Position numbers and translations under genes: made by a program. From an uncultured Bacteroidales bacterium (GTDB taxonomy: Bacteria > Bacteroidota > Bacteroidia > Bacteroidales > UBA3824): a DNA stretch of 25,131 nucleotides. The stretch lies in assembly GCA_937877455.1 (NCBI GenBank), contig CALFIU010000066.1, positions 1 to 25,131 of the forward strand. The letters run 5' to 3'. This document shows positions 16,093 through 21,442 of this stretch, piece after piece. A model generated the notes under the pieces. It was not told where the DNA came from and did no database searches. It saw only the letters and a list, made by a program, of their open reading frames with translations. How positions within the stretch are numbered: position 1 is the stretch's first letter; every line of letters begins with the position of its first letter.

Positions 16093-17187
16093 TTATTTTT
16101 TCAGCATTTTTTTCTTGACAGCATCTTTACATAGAAACAAGTATGTTGTGTTTAGTTTTATGTAGTCTTCTGACATGTACCAAATGCCCTTAAAACCATA
16201 ATTTTCGCCCCAAGAATTTTTCACCATATAGTATTTTTTACCGTCTTTGTCTTTGGCGATTCCGAAAATTAACATTACATGGTCGTATGTAAACTGCCAA
16301 TTGTCCCATTGCTGTTGACGAAGTTCTTGAGTAACTTCTTCTGCTGAAGATGGTAATTTTGCGATTCCAGTATTATAGTCAAAATTTCCGCTGACATCGC
16401 CGCCCCAAGCCACGCAATAGCCTTTCATAATGGCAGATTCCAAAATCGTCATCAAACGGTCGATTGGCAAATTGAAACTCGGACGCAACCGCCATTTGTG
16501 CAACGCCTCAATTACAAAATTTTCGTAAAAAGGGTGGTGAGTAAAACTTGTCAGGCTTATATAATTATTCCAATCTAAGCCGAGACTTGCGGCAAAAGTT
16601 TTTGGGGTGTAGGTTTTGCCTTCATATTCAAATGATTCGGGACATTTGCCGATATATTTGTCAATTACGTTTTGAACTGATTCTTGCCAACCGGTTATAG
16701 TTCTAACCCAAGAGTTTAGACCTGATTCATCGGCATCGTATAGGTGATTAGTTCCGGTGCTGAAGCTCTTAACTGTTTTTCTTAGTATTGGAATAAAACT
16801 TTCAAAATTTGCCAACGAATCGCCAACCAAACTTCCCGGTGCTGGCATAGCGTCTTCGGGACAGATGCCGTATTTTTTTATGACTTCAAACACATCGTCA
16901 GCCGAGCCGCCTTGATTGAATTGGCTGAAACCATGCATTCTTATATTGTGAGTTGCGCAGTCCATATAATCCTTGTTAGCGACAAACATTTCGCAAAGGT
17001 CGTAAGTTTTGCCCGTTGTGCGCAAAATTTCGCTCTCCACAAAACCCAACGTTGCATAATCCCAACACGTTCCACTTCGGTATTGGTCTTTGACAGAGGT
17101 GATTGGGTTTTGCTTGATTGGCGTGTATTCTTGGGCAGAGGATAGCAGTGGCAAAAGCGTTGCTATAATAAATAGTGTTTTTTTCAT
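16093..17187 (-). CDS. Secreted C1-family cysteine peptidase (bleomycin hydrolase-like)
   Basis: A 364-residue protein with a signal peptide (MKKTLFIIATLLPLLSSAQ). The papain-fold catalytic residues are all present: Gln35 and Cys41 in DQYRSGTCWDYA, His303 in YDHVMLIFGI and Asn324 in VKNSWGENYG. Length, the long insertion between Cys and His, and the 'YVMVKNSWGxNxGxxGxWYMS'-type end place it with bleomycin hydrolase/aminopeptidase C-like enzymes rather than short papains. Unlike cytoplasmic bleomycin hydrolases it is exported. Its ATG overlaps the stop of the upstream membrane protein gene (ATGA), implying translational coupling. Predicted: periplasmic or surface peptidase. Confidence 0.88.
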   Translation of the reverse strand: MKKTLFIIATLLPLLSSAQEYTPIKQNPITSVKDQYRSGTCWDYATLGFVESEILRTTGKTYDLCEMFVANKDYMDCATHNIRMHGFSQFNQGGSADDVFEVIKKYGICPEDAMPAPGSLVGDSLANFESFIPILRKTVKSFSTGTNHLYDADESGLNSWVRTITGWQESVQNVIDKYIGKCPESFEYEGKTYTPKTFAASLGLDWNNYISLTSFTHHPFYENFVIEALHKWRLRPSFNLPIDRLMTILESAIMKGYCVAWGGDVSGNFDYNTGIAKLPSSAEEVTQELRQQQWDNWQFTYDHVMLIFGIAKDKDGKKYYMVKNSWGENYGFKGIWYMSEDYIKLNTTYLFLCKDAVKKKMLKK

Positions 17188-17768
17188 AATTGAGTATTAT
17201 TTTGTGATATTTTTTCGATTTCTTCTTGATTTGGATTCCAATTCAATACTTTGTTGATTCTTGGATATTGCTTTGAAACTTCCAAAATTACTGTGTCATT
17301 GACGTTTTTGGAATTGTAAAAATCTTCTTCTACCTCGTAGCACATCGAAGTAGAGTCGCTTTCGCCCACCCAAAGATAATAGTTTGAGTGAAGTCTGTAT
17401 GTCCAAGAATGTTTGTTTGTGATGTGTCCAATGGTCGTGTGCGAATCTTTAAGTGCCTCGTTGATAGTGTTTTCTGTTTTGTTGTGAACATAAATCATTT
17501 TTGGGGCAATCAAGGCTGCCGTTACTACCATAGAAGTAATCAGCCACGCCTTTTCGTGGTTTGCACGCCAATCTTTGGGAATTGCGACGAAATTGATTGT
17601 CGTAGCAATAATCGCAAGCAATACAAAACCAATGAGCCACCAGCCATGCTCAAGGCCCTTGCCATAGTTTTTGAGATTGTAATCGAAGTACTTGACTTCC
17701 AAAAATCCTATCACCACCAAACTTGCAATTACAGCAATTAGTGTGATTATTAGCCGTTGATAATTCAT
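17184..17768 (-). CDS. Membrane protein with C-terminal soluble domain, unknown function
   Basis: A 194-residue protein with three membrane helices at residues ~7-25, ~43-65 and ~75-92, followed by a ~100-residue soluble part (SNYYLWVGESDSTSMCYEVE, then VNDTVILEVSKQYPRINKVL). No conserved family is recognised. Its TGA overlaps the ATG of the C1 peptidase gene, so the two form an operon. The topology suggests the soluble part faces the periplasm, where the peptidase goes, but a joint role is only inference. Confidence 0.65.
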   Translation of the reverse strand: MNYQRLIITLIAVIASLVVIGFLEVKYFDYNLKNYGKGLEHGWWLIGFVLLAIIATTINFVAIPKDWRANHEKAWLITSMVVTAALIAPKMIYVHNKTENTINEALKDSHTTIGHITNKHSWTYRLHSNYYLWVGESDSTSMCYEVEEDFYNSKNVNDTVILEVSKQYPRINKVLNWNPNQEEIEKISQNNTQL

Positions 17769-17793
17769 AATGAAATCATCGTAATTATAAAAA

Positions 17794-17823
17794 TGTAGAG
17801 ACGCAATTAATCGCGTCTCTACA
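17794..17823. repeat. Palindromic GTAGAGACGC element, also a likely terminator
   Basis: TGTAGAGACGC and its complement GCGTCTCTACA flank an 8-bp AT core. On the - strand it is followed by TTTTTATAAT, so it can terminate the aminotransferase gene (stop at 17,840). Palindromes of this GTAGAGACGCG type recur between genes in some genomes as REP-like elements; that is from memory. Confidence 0.7.
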
Positions 17824-17839
17824 ATCGTTTGAAAATCAA

Positions 17840-18964
17840 TTATTTCGTTACCTTGTCGAAAGCCTCCACAAACCTGTCGATTTCCTTTTCGGTGATGCAG
17901 AGCGGCGGAATGAGGCGGATGGTGTTGACTCCGCCAGAAAATCCGGTGAAGATGTGCTCGTCAAAAAGCAACTTCTTGCGGATTTCGGCAGCGTCGGTAA
18001 CTGTCTCAATGCCAACCATCAAGCCGCGTCCGCGAAGGTCTTTGATTGCTTTGTGTCCTCGGAGTTTGCCCATCAGGTATGCGCCCATCTTGGCGGCGTT
18101 GTCCACGTAATTGTGCTTAGCCATCACGTCGGCGGTGGCAATTGCAGCGGCGCAGCCGAGGTGGTTGCCGCCAAATGTGGTACCCAACATTCCGAATTTT
18201 GCAGGGATGTTAGGGTCTATCATTACCGCACCCACAGGGAAACCGTTTGCGATGCCTTTTGCCATTGTTATGATGTCGGCCTTGACGCCAGAATATTGGT
18301 GCGAGAAGAATTTGCCGCTTCGTCCGTAGCCGCACTGAATCTCGTCGATGATGAGCATAGTGCCGTTTCGCGTGCAGAGTTCGCGCAGTTGCTTCAAAAA
18401 TTCGTCAGAGGCAATCTGAACGCCGCCAACGCCTTGTATGCCCTCAACGATAACAGCCGCTACATCGCTGTCAATCACTTTCTTAACCGATTCGATGTCG
18501 TTGAGAGTTGCCCAAAGCACCTTGTCGGTTTTGTTGATGGGAGCCTGAATTGCGGGGTTGTCAGTAACGGCGACAGCAAGCGACGTCCTGCCGAAAAATG
18601 CGCCATGAAAACTTATCACCTTGCTGCGGTTGGTGTAGAACGAGGCGAGTTTCAAGGCGTTTTCGTTGGCCTCCGCGCCAGAGTTTACGAGAAACAGTTT
18701 GTAGTCGCTGTATCCGCTGAGTTTCTGCAACTTAACTGCCAATTCTTCTTGCAATGGAATGTGCACCGAATTGGAGTAGAAGCCGATTTTGTTCAACTGC
18801 GCCGTAATGGCCTTCACATAGTCTTCCTGACAGTGACCGATGCTGATGACACCGTGTCCGCCATAGAGGTCGAGATACTTTTTGCCCTCAGAGTCAGTGA
18901 GTTCCAAGCCCTTGGCACTCTCTATCGTTATTGGAAATAACTTAAAAACTTCAAATGTGTTCAC
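17840..18964 (-). CDS. Class III PLP aminotransferase, ArgD-like (acetyl/succinylornithine type)
   Basis: A 374-residue enzyme of the acetylornithine aminotransferase group. Visible motifs are the GHGVISIGHC start-site loop, FLVNSGAEANENALKLA for phosphate binding, SFHGAFFGRT, LIIDEIQCGYGR with the PLP-pyridine Asp, and TMAKGIANGFPVGA with the Schiff-base Lys; TTFGGNHLGCA follows. In Bacteroidetes arginine synthesis uses succinylated intermediates, so the substrate may be N-succinylornithine; the sequence alone does not decide. No other arg genes are adjacent. Its GC content and G/C-ending codons are visibly higher than in all neighbours. That compositional difference also produces a long spurious open frame on the opposite strand. 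Confidence 0.88.
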   Translation of the reverse strand: MNTFEVFKLFPITIESAKGLELTDSEGKKYLDLYGGHGVISIGHCQEDYVKAITAQLNKIGFYSNSVHIPLQEELAVKLQKLSGYSDYKLFLVNSGAEANENALKLASFYTNRSKVISFHGAFFGRTSLAVAVTDNPAIQAPINKTDKVLWATLNDIESVKKVIDSDVAAVIVEGIQGVGGVQIASDEFLKQLRELCTRNGTMLIIDEIQCGYGRSGKFFSHQYSGVKADIITMAKGIANGFPVGAVMIDPNIPAKFGMLGTTFGGNHLGCAAAIATADVMAKHNYVDNAAKMGAYLMGKLRGHKAIKDLRGRGLMVGIETVTDAAEIRKKLLFDEHIFTGFSGGVNTIRLIPPLCITEKEIDRFVEAFDKVTK

Positions 18965-18996
18965 TTTCTTTGAAAAATTAATAATTGTATTGACCG

Positions 18997-19004
18997 CAAA
19001 TTTA
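18997..19004 (-). promoter_or_regulatory. Candidate -7 box for the aminotransferase gene
   Basis: On the - strand TAAATTTG matches TAnnTTTG, 32 bp before the ATG. Confidence 0.4.
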
Positions 19005-19048
19005 TAAAAAAAACTTCAATTATGTTTTTTTAATTAGCGAATAATAGA

Positions 19049-19056
19049 TATTTTTG
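19049..19056 (+). promoter_or_regulatory. Candidate -7 box for the ATPase gene
   Basis: TATTTTTG matches TAnnTTTG. A start near 19,063 would place both downstream palindromes in the 5' untranslated region. Confidence 0.4.
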
Positions 19057-19070
19057 TCGTCAAATGCCAA

Positions 19071-19092
19071 AAATGTGATTTTTCTCACATTT
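19071..19092. promoter_or_regulatory. CRP-like palindrome, site 1
   Basis: AAATGTGA-N6-TCACATTT: a perfect 8-bp-arm inverted repeat that matches the E. coli CRP consensus arms. The spacer is TTTTTC. Identical to site 2. Confidence 0.7.
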
Positions 19093-19102
19093 CTCATATC
19101 AA

Positions 19103-19124
19103 AAATGTGATTTTTCTCACATTT
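19103..19124. promoter_or_regulatory. CRP-like palindrome, site 2
   Basis: Second identical copy of the AAATGTGA-N6-TCACATTT palindrome, centred exactly 32 bp from site 1 (three helical turns), ending 20 bp before the ATPase ATG. The identity extends to a 25-bp direct repeat. Confidence 0.7.
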
Positions 19125-19144
19125 TCGGCACTTGGACTTAAAAA

Positions 19145-20470
19145 ATGCAGAATATGTTTAAACGGACGATTATAAACGATTTGGTGGCATGGCGCAACTC
19201 TACGGAGCGCAAACCATTGATATTGTCTGGGGCAAGGCAAGTGGGTAAAACGTGGATACTCAAAGAGTTCGGCAGATTACATTTCGACAATACCGCCTAT
19301 TTTAGTCTCGACAAAGACAAGGCTGTAAAACAGTTGTTTGCCACCACCAACGACCCTTTGCGGCTTATAGAGCAACTCTCGTACATACATGGACAAAAGA
19401 TTGAGCCGAAAAAAACACTTGTTATCTTTGACGAAATACAAGAATGTAACGATGCGTTGCAGTCGTTGAAGTATTTTTGCGAAGATGCGCCACAATATGC
19501 CATTGTCTGCGCGGGTTCGTTGCTTGGCGTTTATCTCAACCATCCGGGGCAATCGTTTCCTGTTGGCAAGGTTAATCATTTGGATATGTATCCGTTGACA
19601 TTCAGTGAGTTTTTGGAGGCAAAAGACAACAACGCCTACAATTATTTTTGCAGCATCAATAAAATCGAGCCTATTCTAGACTATTTTTTTGACCGGCTTC
19701 GCGAAAACTTTACCGCTTACTGCATTTGCGGCGGCATGCCTGAGCCTGCCAATGAACTGATTATGAACGGTGTAGAAAGCGTTGACAAAAAAATTAATGA
19801 TATTCTTCGCGATTATTCGAGCGATTTTATCAAACATACAGCACCCGCCACAGCCAACAAAATCGACTTGATTTGGCGATCGTTGCCCGGACAGTTGGCT
19901 AAGGAAAATAGAAAGTTTGTGTATCAATTAGTGAAAACTGGTGCACGTGCACGAGAATATGAGGACGCTCTTACATGGATAGAACGTGCAGGACTTATCT
20001 ATAAGGTGAACGCCCTGACCAAAATCGCTGTGCCAATCAAGGCATACGACGACCTTTCCGCCTTCAAAATTTATTGCATCGACCAAGGCATTCTCCGCGT
20101 TCTTGCCGAAATGGATGCCTCTGTCTATACTACAAATACGCCCGGTTTTGCTGAGTTCAAAGGTGCTTTGGCAGAAAATTATGTGTTGCAAAGTCTTGTG
20201 GCACAATATAATAAGTCGTTGAGATATTGGACAAGCGGCAACACTGCCGAAATAGATTTTATCCTCTCTGACAACAACGAGATAATACCAATTGAAGTGA
20301 AATCCGATGTCAACACTTTGGGTAAAAGCCTGATAGAATATCAGAAGAAATATTCGCCTCGTCTTAGGATACGATTTAGCATGAAAAACCTTAACCTCAA
20401 TGGCAATCTTGTAAACATCCCGCTGTTTTTGGCAGACAGGACCAAATTTTTCATCGCCTCTATCCTTTAG
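19145..20470 (+). CDS. AAA-type ATPase with DUF4143 C-terminal domain
   Basis: A 441-residue member of the AAA_14/DUF4143 family, which is common and multi-copy in Bacteroidales and of uncertain role. Walker A is GARQVGKT (residues 29-36), Walker B is LVIFDEIQE, and sensor-like CAGSLLGVYL follows. The C-terminal DUF4143 domain ends with EIDFILSDNNEIIPIEVKSD, which has the E-D-ExK spacing of a PD-(D/E)XK nuclease fold. ATG 19,145 is used; ATG 19,154 (MFKR...) is an equally good family start. It ends at TAG (20,468-20,470), evidence that TAG is a normal stop in this part of the window. It sits alone, after two CRP-like palindromes and before a repeat-rich gap. Confidence 0.88.
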   Translation: MQNMFKRTIINDLVAWRNSTERKPLILSGARQVGKTWILKEFGRLHFDNTAYFSLDKDKAVKQLFATTNDPLRLIEQLSYIHGQKIEPKKTLVIFDEIQECNDALQSLKYFCEDAPQYAIVCAGSLLGVYLNHPGQSFPVGKVNHLDMYPLTFSEFLEAKDNNAYNYFCSINKIEPILDYFFDRLRENFTAYCICGGMPEPANELIMNGVESVDKKINDILRDYSSDFIKHTAPATANKIDLIWRSLPGQLAKENRKFVYQLVKTGARAREYEDALTWIERAGLIYKVNALTKIAVPIKAYDDLSAFKIYCIDQGILRVLAEMDASVYTTNTPGFAEFKGALAENYVLQSLVAQYNKSLRYWTSGNTAEIDFILSDNNEIIPIEVKSDVNTLGKSLIEYQKKYSPRLRIRFSMKNLNLNGNLVNIPLFLADRTKFFIASIL

Positions 20471-20557
20471 GGAGCTTCTAAAAATTAGATTTTTCGCGGC
20501 GCACGAAATCGAAAAAACGGAGTTTACTACTTGTAAATGAGGAAAATCCCCAAAGTT

Positions 20558-20636
20558 CGCAAATATTCTAAACAACGAATTAAACGAATTAAGACGAATT
20601 AGAATATATTGAAATTTAACAAGTTAAATCTCAAAA
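20558..20636. repeat. Diverged direct repeat, copy 1
   Basis: Shares with 20,926-20,993 the order CGCAAA, AAACAACGAATT, AAGACGAAT, TTGAAAT, AACAAGTTAAAT and TCAAA, with small indels. The shared segment is about 70 bp. Confidence 0.6.
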
Positions 20637-20770
20637 ACGAATGAAACGAATACTAACTTTGTTCTCATAAACTCAATTCACTTGGTTTGTCTTTGTGATA
20701 TTCGTAAAAAATATTATAAATATTTTTTACATTGTCTTGGGTATTCGTTCCATTCGTTTAATTCGTTGTT
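20571..20770. repeat. 200-bp inverted-repeat unit
   Basis: The ends are a perfect 19-bp inverted repeat (AACAACGAATTAAACGAAT at 20571-20589, complement at 20752-20770). Inside, 20704-20730 is a second perfect 12-bp inverted repeat (GTAAAAAATATT, loop ATA). The unit could be a MITE-like element or fold as one long hairpin. No target-site duplication was identified. Confidence 0.6.
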
Positions 20771-20801
20771 AAATAATCATATTCTCTCAGTGAAACTTGA
20801 G

Positions 20802-20915
20802 TAATCCTAAAATCTTTTTTACCAAAAATGCCGATAATCCTAAAATCTTTTTTGCCAAATATGCCGATAATCCTAAAATCTTTTTTGCTAAATATGCCAA
20901 TAATCCTAAAATCTT
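20802..20915. repeat. 33-bp tandem repeat, about 3.4 copies
   Basis: Units start at 20802, 20835, 20868 and (partial) 20901, each beginning TAATCCTAAAATCTT. Each unit also contains an ATGCC(G/A)A stretch. The period is a multiple of three and would encode NPKIFFAKYAD if translated. Confidence 0.9.
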
Positions 20916-20925
20916 AAACAACTTT

Positions 20926-20993
20926 CGCAAAAATTATAAACAACGAATTAAGACGAATATTATTTTGAAATTAAACAAGTTAAATTTCAAACC
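20926..20993. repeat. Diverged direct repeat, copy 2
   Basis: Partner of 20,558-20,636, located on the far side of the minisatellite. Confidence 0.55.
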
Positions 20994-21112
20994 GCAAAAC
21001 ATATTTTGTTCGGCATCACATCTTATCGGGGAAAAAAAATTAAGGTTTTCACCCCTCGAAAAACGTCGAAAAAATTTTAAACAAAAAATATTAGTCTATG
21101 CAGAATTTTTTG

Positions 21113-21120
21113 TAATTTTG
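21113..21120 (+). promoter_or_regulatory. Candidate -7 box for the DUF488 operon leader
   Basis: TAATTTTG matches TAnnTTTG exactly. A start near 21,126 gives a leader of about 315 nt before the ATG at 21,443. Confidence 0.5.
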
Positions 21121-21170
21121 CAACGTAGTACAAACTAAAAACACGAACAATGAACAAATGAACAAAAAAG

Positions 21171-21436
21171 CGTCGGGCAACCGATGTGAAATATAAACTA
21201 ACATATTGTAAAACTTAGCGTTTGCTATTTATTCGGTATCATTCTGAAACGTGAGAAATTTTAGAAAATGATTCTATCGAAAGAATAAGTCAGTAAATGT
21301 CTGCGCTTTGCGTGGGCTCTTGACTTATCTGGTAGAATCGGGCAATTCTCACGGCCTCAGAATGTGGATAATGTCAAAGTCCACATTTTTATGCCCATAA
21401 AAATTGCCCGTTAGCCGAAACAGATAAGCCAAACGC
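21171..21436 (+). ncRNA. Highly structured, potentially bistable leader RNA of the DUF488 operon
   Basis: A small 5' hairpin with a GCAA tetraloop (CGTCGG/CCGATG, 21171-21186) precedes a domain closed by GCGTTTG (21218-21224) and CAAACGC (21430-21436). Fold A stacks four stems: 21240-21247 with 21357-21364, 21250-21257 with 21346-21353, 21270-21276 with 21333-21339, and 21285-21292 with 21321-21328. Fold B instead pairs CTTATCTG (21324-21331) with 21421-21428 and GGGCAATT (21340-21347) with 21402-21409, enclosing a GTGGA/TCCAC hairpin. A hairpin with loop GCCC (21385-21404) is compatible with A only. The domain ends 6 nt before the start codon, so a switch controlling translation is plausible. 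I do not recognise a known RNA family. Confidence 0.55.
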
Positions 21437-21442
21437 CACATA

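Larger units (their letters stand above)
20471..21112. other. Repeat-rich non-coding gap
   Basis: No convincing gene is seen. It holds a long inverted repeat, two diverged direct repeats rich in CGAATTAAACGAAT, and a 33-bp minisatellite. An open frame at 20,797-21,138 starts at TTG and its first third simply translates the minisatellite, so I do not call it a gene. Confidence 0.7.

Noticed and set aside
17954..18940. 328-residue gene opposite the aminotransferase
   Set aside because: Antisense shadow of a GC-rich gene; composition (runs of V, A, H, D, C) and lack of motifs are typical of a shadow frame.
19068..19124. Short CRISPR array
   Set aside because: Only two copies of a palindromic 25-bp unit with a 7-bp spacer, and no cas genes; fits operator sites or hairpins better.
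20797..21138. 113-residue protein-coding gene
   Set aside because: TTG start without a ribosome binding site, first third is translated minisatellite, the remainder is low-complexity and runs into a promoter box.
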